Notes under the pieces: generated by a model
The model's input: only the letters and a program-made list of their open reading frames with translations
The model's database searches: none
What the model was told of the DNA's origin: nothing
Part shown: piece after piece, positions 42,748 through 51,280 of the stretch
Layout: each line of letters begins with the position of its first letter
How positions within the stretch are numbered: position 1 is the stretch's first letter
Program-made: the position numbers and the translations under genes
Source of the DNA: Sphaerisporangium corydalis
GTDB taxonomy: Bacteria > Actinomycetota > Actinomycetes > Streptosporangiales > Streptosporangiaceae
Reading direction: 5' to 3'
Length of the DNA stretch: 57,263 nucleotides
NCBI RefSeq assembly: GCF_025506355.1
Contig: NZ_JANZYP010000068.1
Location: forward strand, 1 to 57,263

Positions 42748-43449
42748 GTGAGCAGCGGCCCTCCCGAGCAATCCGGTCAGGATCCGAAGGACTGGCAGAG
42801 TCCCTACGGACCGCCCGGCGGGCACGACGCGTACGGCGACCGGCCGCCGGACGGCGAACCGTACGGCGGCGGCGCCCAGTCGCCGTACGACCAGCGGCCC
42901 TACGACCGGCCGCCCGCCGGGTCGCCGTACGACCAGGACCACTCCTCGCCGTACGACCAGCCGCACGACCGGCAGGGATACGCCCAGCCCACCTACGACC
43001 AGCAGGGATACCCGCCGCAGCAGGGGTACGCCCCGCAGGAGGGGTACCCCCCGCCGGGCCAGAACCCGTACGCGGCCGGATACGACCCGTCCTACGGCAC
43101 GCCCTCCCAGGGCCCGTACGGCCAGCCCGGGTACGGGCAGCAGGGCTACGGCCAGCCCTACGGTTACGGCCCCCCGTACGGCTACCCGCCGAGGCCCCCG
43201 GCGGACAGCCAGCGGACGCACGCCATCGTCGCCCTGGTCATCAGCCTCGTGCTGGCGATGAGCTGCTACGTCTCGCTGGGCGGCATCGCCGGCGCCATCC
43301 TGGCCGGCATCGCGCTCGGCAAGGCCGACACCGATCCCCCCGGGGCGAGGTCGCTGCTGAAGTGGTGCTGGATCAGCATCGGGATCAACGTGGTGCTCCT
43401 GGTCGGCGGCATCGCCACCATCATCATCATCGGCGTCACCAACTCCTGA
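42748..43449 (+). CDS. DUF4190-type membrane protein with Tyr/Pro/Gln-rich N-terminus
   Basis: A 233-residue protein. Residues 1-165 are disordered, with many SPYDQ, PYGQP and QQGY units. Two TM helices follow (HAIVALVISLVLAMSCYV, with a GGIAGAILAGIALGKA turn, and WISIGINVVLLVGGIATIII), matching the DUF4190 C-terminal module common in actinobacteria. GTG 42748 has GAGAG upstream. An inverted TGGCA/TGCCA pair (42713-42717 and 42727-42731) lies just before it. The function is unknown; the low-complexity tail faces the cytoplasm by the usual topology. Confidence 0.85.
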   Translation: MSSGPPEQSGQDPKDWQSPYGPPGGHDAYGDRPPDGEPYGGGAQSPYDQRPYDRPPAGSPYDQDHSSPYDQPHDRQGYAQPTYDQQGYPPQQGYAPQEGYPPPGQNPYAAGYDPSYGTPSQGPYGQPGYGQQGYGQPYGYGPPYGYPPRPPADSQRTHAIVALVISLVLAMSCYVSLGGIAGAILAGIALGKADTDPPGARSLLKWCWISIGINVVLLVGGIATIIIIGVTNS

Positions 43450-43577
43450 CCGGGCGCCACGCCGCGCGCCAGAGCGTCAAGCCGAGGGAAAACGGGACTG
43501 ATCCGGCCCGCTCTCTTGTTGGATAAGCGGACGGGACCGCCAGCACGGTGGCCGTAGGCGAACCGGGAGAAGGAAAC

Positions 43578-45224
43578 GTGTCTGATGGCCCGCTGATCGT
43601 CCAGTCGGACAAGACGCTGTTGCTCGAAGTCGAGCACGAGCGAGCCGACGAGTGCCGCAAGGCCATCGCGCCCTTCGCGGAGCTGGAGCGGGCGCCCGAG
43701 CACGTCCACACCTACCGCGTGACGCCGCTGGCGCTGTGGAACGCCCGGGCCGCCGGGCACGACGCCGAGCAGGTCGTCGACGCGCTGATCGAGTTCAGCC
43801 GCTACCCCGTGCCCCACGCGCTGCTCGTGGACATCGCCGAGACGATGTCCAGGTACGGCCGGCTCAGGCTGGAGAAGAGCGAGGACCACGGCCTGACGCT
43901 GACCAGCACCGACAAGGCCGTCCTCGAAGAGGTGCTGCGCGCCAGGAAGATCCAGCCGATGCTGGGCGAGCGCCTCGGCGAGGACTCGGTGGTCGTCCAC
44001 CCGAGCGAGCGCGGCAACATCAAGCAGGCCCTGCTGAAGCTCGGCTGGCCGGCCGAGGACCTCGCGGGGTACGTCGACGGCGAGTACCACGAGATCACGC
44101 TGACCGAGGACGACTGGACGCTTCGCTCCTACCAGCGGGAGGCGGCGGACGCGTTCTGGCACGGCGGGTCGGGCGTGGTCGTGCTGCCCTGTGGCGCCGG
44201 CAAGACGATCGTGGGCGCGGCGGCGATGGCGCACGCCCAGGCGACGACGCTCATCCTGGTCACCAACACGGTCTCCGCCCACCAGTGGAAGCAGGAGCTG
44301 CTCAAGCGCACCTCGCTGACCGAGGACGAGATCGGCGAGTACACCGGGACCAAGAAGGAGATCAGGCCGGTCACCATCGCCACCTACCAGGTGATGACGA
44401 CCCGGCGGCAGGGCGTCTACCGGCACCTTGAGCTCTTCGACGCGCGCGACTGGGGCCTGGTGATCTACGACGAGGTCCACCTGCTGCCCGCGCCGATCTT
44501 CCGGATGACCGCCGACCTCCAGGCCAGGAGGCGGGTCGGGCTCACCGCGACGCTCGTCCGCGAGGACGGCCGCGAGGGGGACGTGTTCTCCCTCATCGGC
44601 CCGAAGCGGTACGACGCGCCGTGGAAGGAGATGGAGAACCAGGGCTGGATCGCCCCCGCCGACTGCGTGGAGGTCCGGGTCACCCTCACCGACCAGGAGC
44701 GGCTGGCGTACGCGATGGCCGAGGCCGAGGACCGCTACCGGTTCTGCGCGACGACGCCGTCCAAGACCCGGGTCACCGAGACGCTGGTTCGGCGGCACGC
44801 CGGCGAACAGGTGCTGGTCATCGGGCAGTACATCGACCAGCTCGACGAGCTGGCCGAGCATCTCGACGCCCCGGTGATCAAGGGCGAGACGCGGGTGAAG
44901 GAGCGGGAGCGGCTGTACCAGGCCTTCCGCGAGAAGGAGATCCAGGTGCTGGTGGTCTCCAAGGTCGCGAACTTCTCGATCGACCTGCCGGAGGCGTCGG
45001 TCGCCATCCAGGTGTCGGGGACGTTCGGCTCGCGCCAGGAGGAGGCGCAGCGGCTCGGGCGCGTGCTCCGCCCGAAGGCGGACGGCGGCGGGGCGCGTTT
45101 CTATTCAGTCGTCAGCCGGGACACCGTCGACCAGGATTTCGCGGCGCACCGGCAACGCTTTCTCGCCGAACAAGGTTATGCCTATCAAATAATCGACGCG
45201 GACGACGTGCTCGCCAGCGAGTGA
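43578..45224 (+). CDS. DNA repair helicase XPB
   Basis: A 548-residue SF2 helicase. Motif Ia-type QREAADAFW, Walker A LPCGAGKT (203-210), DEVH box (298-301), GLTATLVRED (321-330, including the XPB-specific RED triplet) and motif VI QRLGRVLRPK are present. The first ~170 residues are the damage-recognition-like N-terminal part. Bacterial and mycobacterial XPB are 3'-5' helicases able to unwind DNA. GTG 43578 (VSDGPLIVQSDKT) has GAGAAGGAA before it. The XPB-N/WYL-type protein lies two genes upstream on the same strand. Confidence 0.95.
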   Translation: MSDGPLIVQSDKTLLLEVEHERADECRKAIAPFAELERAPEHVHTYRVTPLALWNARAAGHDAEQVVDALIEFSRYPVPHALLVDIAETMSRYGRLRLEKSEDHGLTLTSTDKAVLEEVLRARKIQPMLGERLGEDSVVVHPSERGNIKQALLKLGWPAEDLAGYVDGEYHEITLTEDDWTLRSYQREAADAFWHGGSGVVVLPCGAGKTIVGAAAMAHAQATTLILVTNTVSAHQWKQELLKRTSLTEDEIGEYTGTKKEIRPVTIATYQVMTTRRQGVYRHLELFDARDWGLVIYDEVHLLPAPIFRMTADLQARRRVGLTATLVREDGREGDVFSLIGPKRYDAPWKEMENQGWIAPADCVEVRVTLTDQERLAYAMAEAEDRYRFCATTPSKTRVTETLVRRHAGEQVLVIGQYIDQLDELAEHLDAPVIKGETRVKERERLYQAFREKEIQVLVVSKVANFSIDLPEASVAIQVSGTFGSRQEEAQRLGRVLRPKADGGGARFYSVVSRDTVDQDFAAHRQRFLAEQGYAYQIIDADDVLASE

Positions 45225-45260
45225 ACTGATTCGCTGAGCGGCACGCCGTCCCCCCCCTGC

Positions 45261-45296
45261 ACCCGTCCCCTGAAAACCTTTGTTCACAGGACGGGT
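45261..45296 (+). terminator. Hairpin after the XPB gene
   Basis: ACCCGTCC (45261-45268) pairs with GGACGGGT (45289-45296); inside, TGAA and TTCA can pair around an 8-base loop. It lies 37 bases after the stop codon. The rest of the gap to 45460 shows no gene. Confidence 0.55.
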
Positions 45297-45460
45297 ATTC
45301 AGGTCCAGGAAAGACCTTCGGCCCTGTGCAATCGCCTCACCCCCTCGCTTGTTGGCCCCCACAGCGCCAACTGCGACGTACCCAATGTTCTAACCCGGCC
45401 ACCGCGACTGTCATGCTTTATCGCGATTTTGGTATGTATTAACGGAACGTGTTGCCGGGG

Positions 45461-45796
45461 TCACCGGCCGACCAGCCCGCCGACGTAAAGCACCGCCAGG
45501 GCGATTAGCCAGGAGGCGGTGGCGATCCCGACGAGCACGAGCGACTTTTCCGGAAATCTGCGCATTACCGGTGGCAGCAGTCCCGCCGCCGTGCAGATGG
45601 CGGCCACGAACGCGAACAGCCCCGACATCGTGGAGACCATGGTCAGCCGTTCCATGCACGAGTCGGGCGACTCCCCTTTTCCACAGAACGCGGCCAGCCC
45701 CCATCCCGCGAAGACCGAGAACGTCCACAACCCGCCGAGGAGCAGATTGGCCACGGCGGGAATAACAGGCGAGACCCCCACCTGAGTACGTGTCAT
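45461..45796 (-). CDS. Small four-TM membrane protein of unknown function
   Basis: A 111-residue protein with hydrophobic segments near 9-30 (PVIPAVANLLLGGLWTFSVF), 52-72 (MVSTMSGLFAFVAAICTAAG) and 84-108 (SLVLVGIATASWLIALAVLY), and two Cys in the loop between the first two (FCGKGESPDSCMERL). The paired Cys may form an extracytoplasmic disulphide. ATG 45796 has AGGG six bases upstream. It is divergent from the HelD-like gene. I do not recognise the family. Confidence 0.72.
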   Translation of the reverse strand: MTRTQVGVSPVIPAVANLLLGGLWTFSVFAGWGLAAFCGKGESPDSCMERLTMVSTMSGLFAFVAAICTAAGLLPPVMRRFPEKSLVLVGIATASWLIALAVLYVGGLVGR

Positions 45797-45973
45797 CACC
45801 CTCACGGCGTACCCAACGCTCAAGAGTCGGCAAACTCCGGACAAGCAATACATCGTACGGCCATCCGGGCGGGCCCGGGCCATCGAGCACGCCGGCGACC
45901 AGGCGTAACCATATAGGCTTGTTGGTTCGCTGCCTTTGTCCACCGCCCTCCGGCCCCCAAGGAGCCCTTCAGC

Positions 45974-48004
45974 ATGCCCGGACACCAATTGGCCCCCGAC
46001 ATATCCGGCGACGACGACCCCTCTGACGTCCTGTCCGCCGAGCGGGCCCACCTCACCACCTCGCGCGCCGCGCTCCGGGCGATGCGCGAGCACGCTGGCT
46101 CGCTGTCGGCCGACGCCGCGGGCGACTGGGTGTCGCGCCAGGTCCTGCAAGGTCTGCTCGACCAGCGCGTGGCCGCGCTCGCCGACCACCCCGACACCCC
46201 GCTGTTCTTCGGCCGCCTCGACAGGACCGGCGACGACGATCTCCCCATGACCATCCACGTCGGGCGCCGCCACGTGCACGACGACAACAGCCGCGCCCTG
46301 GTGATCGACTGGCGTGCGCCGGTCTCCCGAGCCTTCTACCAGGCCCGCCCGTCCGACCCGATGAACGTGCGCCGCCGCCGGCGCTTCGGGTTCCACGGCG
46401 GCGAGCTGACCGCGTACGAGGACGAGCCGCTCGACCAGGGCGTGCCGCTCCGGGAGTCCAGGATCCTCACCGAGGAGATCGAGCGGCCGCGCACCGGCCC
46501 GATGCGCGACATCGTGGCCACCATCCAGCCCGACCAGGACGAGATCGTCCGCGCCGACCTCGGCCAGACCGTCTGCGTCCAGGGCGCGCCCGGCACGGGG
46601 AAGACCGCCGTCGGCCTGCACCGGGCCGCGTACCTGCTGTTCACGCACCGCGAGAAGCTGGCCAGGTCCGGTGTGATGATCGTCGGGCCGAACCGCGCCT
46701 TCCTGTCCTACATCTCCTCGGTGCTGCCCGCCCTTGGCGAGGTGAAGGTCGACCAGACCACCGTCGCCGGGCTCGTCGGCGACCACTCCGCGAGCGAGGA
46801 CGCCACCGTCGCCACCATCAAGGGCGACGCCCGGATGGCGCCGGTCCTGCACCGCGCGCTGTGGATGCACATCAGCAAGCCCGAGGAGGGCCTGCTGATC
46901 ACCCGTGGCGTCAACCGGTTCCGGGTCCCCGACCACGAGGTCCGCGAGATGGTCGCCTCCCTGCGCGGGACCACCCGGTACGGCCCCGGGCGCGCGGCGC
47001 TCGCCCAGCGGCTGGCGCACGCGGTCCTGGTCCGGATGGAACAGCGCGGCGAGTCGCCCGACGACCGCGTGCAGGACGCGGTGGCCCGCTCCAAGCCCGT
47101 CAAGCAGATCATCGACCAGGTGTGGCCGCGCGTGACCCCGGGGCAGGTGCTGTTCCGGCTGCTGTCCGACGCCGAGTTCCTCGCGCGCGCCGCCAAGGAC
47201 GACCTGACGGCCGGGGAGCGCGAGACGCTGCTGTGGGCCAGGCCGCCACGGTCGTGGAAGTCGGCCAAGTGGTCCGCCGCCGACGCGGCCCTGCTGGACG
47301 AGCTGGCCGACCTCCTCGAGCGCACGCCCACGCTCGGGCACGTCGTCGTGGACGAGGCGCAGGACCTGTCGGCCATGCAGCTCCGCGCGCTCGGCCGGCG
47401 CTGCCGCACCGGCTCGGCCACCGTGCTCGGCGACCTCGCCCAGGGCACCACCCCGTGGTCGGCCCGGTCCTGGGAGGAGGTGCTCGGGCACCTCGGCTTC
47501 ACCGACGGCGCGGTGACCGAGCTGACCCTCGGCTTCCGCGTCCCCCGGGAGGTGCTCGACTTCGCCGCCCGCCTGCTCCCGTCGGTGGCGCCCACCCTGG
47601 CGGCCCCCCGTTCCCTGCGCCCCGGCGCCGGCTCCCTGTCCGTACGGCGCACCGCCGACCTGGCCGAGGCCGTCACGGCGGCCGTGCGGGAGTACGCCGG
47701 GCACGAGGGCTCGATCGGCGTGATCGCGGCCGACGCCGCCGTCCCCGCGCTCGCGTCCTGCCTCGCGGCGGCCGGGGTCCCGCACGACGTGCTCGGACCC
47801 GACTCCTCTCCCGAGCAGCGGATCTCCCTCATCCCCGCCTCCCTGGCCAAGGGCCTGGAGTACGACCACGTCGTGGTCGCCGAGCCGGCGGACATCGTCG
47901 ACGCCGAACCCCGCGGCCTGGCCCGTCTCTACGTCGTCCTGACCCGGGCCGTCACCTCCCTCACCGTCCTGCACGTCCGCGACCTGCCCCCGCATCTGAG
48001 CTGA
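45974..48004 (+). CDS. HelD-like UvrD/Rep-type helicase
   Basis: A 676-residue SF1 ATPase. An N-terminal coiled part (SAERAHLTTSRAALRAMREH) precedes DDNSRALVIDWRAPVSRAFY, a HelD-family signature. Walker A is GAPGTGKTAVG (204-214), the Walker B DEAQ box is near 460, and the motif GLEYDHVVV lies near the C-terminus. HelD proteins bind RNA polymerase, pull off nucleic acids and recycle stalled enzyme; some give rifampicin tolerance. It is somewhat shorter than the described HelD proteins (about 740-770). GGAG lies nine bases before ATG 45974. It is monocistronic, with a possible hairpin after it. Confidence 0.88.
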   Translation: MPGHQLAPDISGDDDPSDVLSAERAHLTTSRAALRAMREHAGSLSADAAGDWVSRQVLQGLLDQRVAALADHPDTPLFFGRLDRTGDDDLPMTIHVGRRHVHDDNSRALVIDWRAPVSRAFYQARPSDPMNVRRRRRFGFHGGELTAYEDEPLDQGVPLRESRILTEEIERPRTGPMRDIVATIQPDQDEIVRADLGQTVCVQGAPGTGKTAVGLHRAAYLLFTHREKLARSGVMIVGPNRAFLSYISSVLPALGEVKVDQTTVAGLVGDHSASEDATVATIKGDARMAPVLHRALWMHISKPEEGLLITRGVNRFRVPDHEVREMVASLRGTTRYGPGRAALAQRLAHAVLVRMEQRGESPDDRVQDAVARSKPVKQIIDQVWPRVTPGQVLFRLLSDAEFLARAAKDDLTAGERETLLWARPPRSWKSAKWSAADAALLDELADLLERTPTLGHVVVDEAQDLSAMQLRALGRRCRTGSATVLGDLAQGTTPWSARSWEEVLGHLGFTDGAVTELTLGFRVPREVLDFAARLLPSVAPTLAAPRSLRPGAGSLSVRRTADLAEAVTAAVREYAGHEGSIGVIAADAAVPALASCLAAAGVPHDVLGPDSSPEQRISLIPASLAKGLEYDHVVVAEPADIVDAEPRGLARLYVVLTRAVTSLTVLHVRDLPPHLS

Positions 48005-48009
48005 TCCGC

Positions 48010-48031
48010 ACCGGGCGATCACGGCCCCGGT
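48010..48031 (+). terminator. Possible hairpin after the HelD-like gene
   Basis: ACCGGG (48010-48015) and CCCGGT (48026-48031) with a 10-base loop, six bases after the stop codon. The stem is short. The following bases to 48260 are unusually A+T-rich (about 48150-48240) and hold the promoter of the XRE gene. Confidence 0.4.
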
Positions 48032-48260
48032 CACGGCGAGTCGTCGCGGAGATCGTCTTCCACTCATGTCCGGCGCCGAAGCGGTGGAAGGTGATAAAGA
48101 GATACCGGTGCCGCCCTACGGCGGCGGAACGGTGAACAATCGCCGCCACGGATGCGCGCGCCATTTAAACGCAATACCTAAATCGGAACAGTGATAATTT
48201 TCCGTTTTAAGCATCCTGACCTAGATTGGGCGATTTGCACATACCAGCAGGAGGGCAACT

Positions 48261-49103
48261 GTGCAGAGTCCGACGGTCAAGCGGCGTCAACTCTCCGCGA
48301 CGCTTCGCCAGTTGAGAGAGAGAAGCGGTCTCACCTCCACCGAGGCCGCGAAACGTCTTGAGTGGACGGCCAGCAAACTCACCAGAATCGAACGCAACGA
48401 ATGGAAGCTGCCCAACGTCCACGACATTCGCCTGCTCCTTGATATCTATGGCGTCACCGACCAGCGTCAGCGGGAAGCTCTCATCACCCTCGCCCGTGAG
48501 TCGCGCCGGCGGGGGTGGTGGGCGGATTACAAAGACGTGTTCCGCAGCAACCTGCCGGCCTTCGAGGCCGGGGCCTCGGTCATCAGGACCTACGAGGCGG
48601 TCCTGGTCCCCGGCCTGCTCCAGATACCGGAGTACACCGCGGCGGTCTTCCGGGGAAGCCAGGTCCTCGACGACGCCGTCGTCGGCCGGCACGTCGAGGC
48701 CAGGCGCGCCCGGCAGCAGATCCTCGACCGCGAGGACCCCCCCTCGCTCATGGCGCTTATCGACGAGGCCGCGCTTCTCAAGTTGATAGGCGGAAAGTCG
48801 GTGATGCGCGACCAGCTCGCCCATCTCATCACCATGGCGGTCCGGCCGAATATCACGATTCAAGTCGTCCCGAACACGGTCGGCGCGCATTCCGCGGTGA
48901 CCGCCGGTCCCTTCGTCATTCTGGACTTCCCGGGCGACCCCAGTCTGGTGTACATGGCGACGGCGACCGACAGCCTCTGGCTGGAGCAACCAGAGGAGTA
49001 TCAGCGGTATAGCCTGATTTTCAATCACGTGTCGACGTCGGCCCTTTCTCCCGAGGAGTCGGCCGCGTACATGACCACCCTGATGGATGGACAGACGAGG
49101 TAA
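48261..49103 (+). CDS. XRE-family regulator, DUF5753 type
   Basis: A 280-residue protein. The N-terminal HTH (about 8-65) reads LSATLRQLRERSGLTSTEAAKRLEWTASKLTRIERNEW. The C-terminal DUF5753 part has RTYEAVLVPGLLQIPEYTAAVF, the most constant phrase of the family, and VQVVPNTVGAH-like and LVYMATATDSLWLE segments. It resembles WhiJ-type developmental regulators of Streptomyces. GTG 48261 has AGGAGGG seven bases upstream. The DUF397 gene follows after nine bases, the standard partner. Confidence 0.93.
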   Translation: MQSPTVKRRQLSATLRQLRERSGLTSTEAAKRLEWTASKLTRIERNEWKLPNVHDIRLLLDIYGVTDQRQREALITLARESRRRGWWADYKDVFRSNLPAFEAGASVIRTYEAVLVPGLLQIPEYTAAVFRGSQVLDDAVVGRHVEARRARQQILDREDPPSLMALIDEAALLKLIGGKSVMRDQLAHLITMAVRPNITIQVVPNTVGAHSAVTAGPFVILDFPGDPSLVYMATATDSLWLEQPEEYQRYSLIFNHVSTSALSPEESAAYMTTLMDGQTR

Positions 49104-49112
49104 ACGAGAACC

Positions 49113-49304
49113 GTGGACTTACGCATGCTCACCTGGCACAAGAGCAGTCACAGCGGCACGGACGACAACTGCGTCGAGGTGGCCGGCCTTCGCGGCGGCC
49201 GTGTCGTACGGGACGGCAAGAACCCGAGCGGGCCGATGCTGCGCTGCAGCGAGAATGAGTGGCAGGAATTCATCGGCGGTGTCAAGGGCGATCGGCTCCG
49301 CTGA
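49113..49304 (+). CDS. DUF397 domain small protein
   Basis: A 63-residue protein: TWHKSSHSGTDDNCVEVAGL, then VVRDGKNPSGPMLRCSENEW, the two halves of DUF397. It is the usual partner of DUF5753 XRE regulators and has been described as their antagonist or a toxin-antitoxin-like partner in Streptomyces (WhiJ/BldB-related and AbaA-like loci). The start is GTG 49113 nine bases after the XRE stop, so the two are coupled. A strong hairpin follows. Confidence 0.93.
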   Translation: MDLRMLTWHKSSHSGTDDNCVEVAGLRGGRVVRDGKNPSGPMLRCSENEWQEFIGGVKGDRLR

Positions 49305-49324
49305 ACCACGAGAAGACCGTTAAG

Positions 49325-49366
49325 GGTGGTCCTCGACACAGGCGCCCCGGCGTACCGGGGACCACC
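49325..49366 (+). terminator. Terminator after the XRE/DUF397 unit
   Basis: An outer pair GGTGGTCC (49325-49332) / GGACCACC (49359-49366) encloses CCCCGG (49345-49350) / CCGGGG (49355-49360) with a CGTA loop. The two stems share two bases, so they are alternatives or form a branched hairpin. Confidence 0.6.
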
Positions 49367-49476
49367 TCGCTCAACGATCAGGCGCGCTGAAAGCGGCCTG
49401 CAAGCGACGCGCCTTATCAATTGAGGTGTACGGTGCCGCCCCCTGACGGCGGCGCCCCTCCAGGGGGAGACTTCTC

Positions 49477-49881
49477 ATGGATTCACCTGATGACCCCGTG
49501 CATTCGAAGAAACACGTTTTCGACTGGCGCCGCCCCCCGAAGTGGTTCAGCCTGCTGCTGATTCCCATCTACGGCATGGTGGCCGTCGACCTCGCGCGCG
49601 AGCGCGGCCCGGTGGTCGGCATCGCCGCGGGCGTCCTCTACGGCCTGTTGATCGTCGTAGGGCTGACCCTGAAGTGGTGGACGTCCTGGGCGCAGGTGCA
49701 TCCGAGGCTGGACAGCCTCGTCATCGTCCCGCTGATCTTCGTCGCGCTCGCCTACCTCACCTCCCTGTCCCTGCTCACCTGCGGGATCATCACCGCCGCG
49801 ATCTCCGTGCCCGTGCTGGCCGTCTCCGTGCTGACCCGGCGCCCGAGGACCGGCGCGGCCGAGGAACTCCCCGGCGGGTGA
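49477..49881 (+). CDS. Small membrane protein of unknown function
   Basis: A 134-residue protein with four hydrophobic segments: WFSLLLIPIYGMVAVDLA, GPVVGIAAGVLYGLLIVVGL, LDSLVIVPLIFVALAYLTSL and LLTCGIITAAISVPVLAVSVL. The N-terminus is charged (DDPVHSKKHVFDWRRPPK) and the C-terminus basic. AGGGGGAGA before ATG 49477 supports the start. I do not recognise the family. It is convergent with the secreted protein gene. Confidence 0.75.
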   Translation: MDSPDDPVHSKKHVFDWRRPPKWFSLLLIPIYGMVAVDLARERGPVVGIAAGVLYGLLIVVGLTLKWWTSWAQVHPRLDSLVIVPLIFVALAYLTSLSLLTCGIITAAISVPVLAVSVLTRRPRTGAAEELPGG

Positions 49882-49932
49882 CCCCACCGGGGAGCGGCCC
49901 CGCCGGAACCGGCCGCGGACCGGGCCGTGCCG

Positions 49933-51000
49933 TCAGTGGGCGGGGCGCCCGTAGTCGAGGGGAAGCGCCTGGAGCCGCTCCACCGGGATCTCCGAGAGGA
50001 CCACGTACTTCTCCGAGCCGTCCGGCACCACGTCGTCGGGGTCGAAGAGCGCGGTGTAGGGGTCTGCGCCGCCGTGGGCGGCCATGTACGGCCGGGGGTC
50101 CTCGGCGTAGGTGACCAGCGCGCCCCCCTTGTCGGTCATGATCAGCCCGTACTCCTGCATCGCGCGGGCGATCGTGCGGGCGGCCGGGCTCGTCAGGGTG
50201 CGGACGTCGAAAGCGGGATCGAGCCGGAACCGCTGGCCCTCGCACGGGATGTCCTCGCCCTCGGCGAAGCCGTCGTTGCGGGTGGCCGGCCATGAGGTGC
50301 ATCCGGCCCGGGTGCGGACCGTGACGATGTTGAGCGCGTGGTCGATGCGGCCCCGCCGCAGTTCCTCGATCCGGATGGTGAACGCCCCGAAGGGCAGGCC
50401 GGTGGCGGTAGCGCCCAGCGGGTTGTCGAAGATCCCCGGGTTCTTCGAGTAGTGCTCGATCTTCCCGCCCCAGCAGGCGGACCAGTGCCCGGCGGCGTCC
50501 TTCTCGGCGCGCCAGAAGTCCCAGTAGGTGTCGGTGGACGGCTGGTAGATCGTGACCGAGGCGTCGGTCCCCTGGGAGGCCAGCATGTCGGGCGGCGTGG
50601 GGACCGCGGCGAGACTGCCGGCGATCACCGGTCCCAGTTCCGGCATGTTCAGGCAGTCGGAGAAACTCCACCGCTGGGTCGGCGTCCGGCGGCCGACCTG
50701 GTAGATGGGCGTCGAGTAGGTGTCGGTGTTGACCGCCCACGAACCGTAGTTGTTCACCTTGTCGAGCTTGATGTTGTCCACGATGGCCTGCGAGTTGGGC
50801 GCGAGCGGCACGTTCCTCGGCAACCTGGTGTTCCACGGGCCGCGCGCGGAGAACCCGTTGACCGGATCGGGGTGCGGCCGGTGCGCGCCGGCCCTGCCGG
50901 GGCCGTCCGCCGTCGAGGGCGGCGGGACGACCAGGCCCCCGGCGAGGGCCATGGACGCGGCCGCCAGCACCGAAATCGCACGTCTCGCACTTGCGCGCAT
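49933..51000 (-). CDS. Secreted protein of unknown function
   Basis: A 355-residue protein with a Sec signal peptide (MRASARRAISVLAAASMALA, cleavage near 30). The mature part has RGPWNTRLPRNVPLAPNSQA, WSFSDCLNMPELGPVIAG, DTYWDFWRAEKDAAGHWSAC, HALNIVTVRTRAGCTSWPA and GEDIPCEGQRFRLDP; four Cys could make two disulphides. The DTYWDFW and HALN segments resemble extracellular glycan-acting or lectin-like beta-folds, but I cannot assign a family. GGGAGAGG precedes ATG 51000. A LacI-type palindrome lies 128 bases upstream, which would fit sugar control. Confidence 0.82.
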   Translation of the reverse strand: MRASARRAISVLAAASMALAGGLVVPPPSTADGPGRAGAHRPHPDPVNGFSARGPWNTRLPRNVPLAPNSQAIVDNIKLDKVNNYGSWAVNTDTYSTPIYQVGRRTPTQRWSFSDCLNMPELGPVIAGSLAAVPTPPDMLASQGTDASVTIYQPSTDTYWDFWRAEKDAAGHWSACWGGKIEHYSKNPGIFDNPLGATATGLPFGAFTIRIEELRRGRIDHALNIVTVRTRAGCTSWPATRNDGFAEGEDIPCEGQRFRLDPAFDVRTLTSPAARTIARAMQEYGLIMTDKGGALVTYAEDPRPYMAAHGGADPYTALFDPDDVVPDGSEKYVVLSEIPVERLQALPLDYGRPAH

Positions 51001-51127
51001 GTGAAAAGGCCTCTCCCTTGTCGCCGCGCCGGCACGGCCCCGACGGCCCGGTCGTACTAGACACTGGATCGGCGGGGGGACCGCGACAAGGACCCGGTGA
51101 CCGGCGCGCACCCGACCTGGCACGGAC

Positions 51128-51142
51128 GCTGAAACTTTCAGC
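51128..51142. promoter_or_regulatory. 15-bp palindrome GCTGAAA-C-TTTCAGC
   Basis: The perfect inverted repeat GCTGAAACTTTCAGC contains GAAACTTTC, the core of known Streptomyces LacI/xylanase-type operators. It lies 128 bases before the secreted protein start (minus strand) and 138 before the PadR start (plus strand). Which gene it serves is not decided by the sequence. Confidence 0.55.
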
Positions 51143-51150
51143 CGCACCCA

Positions 51151-51215
51151 CCACGGACGCCGGCCCCGCCCGCCACGAACGCCGGCCCGGCCGCCACGGA
51201 CACCGGCCCCGCCCG
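51151..51215. repeat. Three degenerate 21-22 bp tandem repeats
   Basis: Units at 51151-51172, 51173-51193 and 51194-51215, with the consensus CCACGGACGCCGGCCCCGCC. The region is intergenic. Confidence 0.75.
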
Positions 51216-51248
51216 CCGCCGGCGACACTCTCACCGTCTGGACGACCC

Positions 51249-51271
51249 GATATCCTGCTTTCCGATATATC
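51249..51271 (+). promoter_or_regulatory. PadR promoter/operator candidate
   Basis: GATATC (51249-51254) and GATATATC (51264-51271) are two short palindromes ten bases before ATG 51281; the second also offers a TATATC -10 box. AT-rich palindromes over the promoter are typical of PadR autoregulation. Confidence 0.45.
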
Positions 51272-51280
51272 CTGGCGTGT

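Noticed and set aside
45225..45460. A tRNA or small RNA in the gap after the XPB gene.
   Set aside because: The hairpin 45261-45296 has no tRNA arms, no CCA end and no anticodon loop; a terminator explains it.
48261..49304. A classical toxin-antitoxin module.
   Set aside because: The families (DUF5753 XRE and DUF397) are better described as developmental regulators in actinomycetes; killing by DUF397 is not established for this pair.
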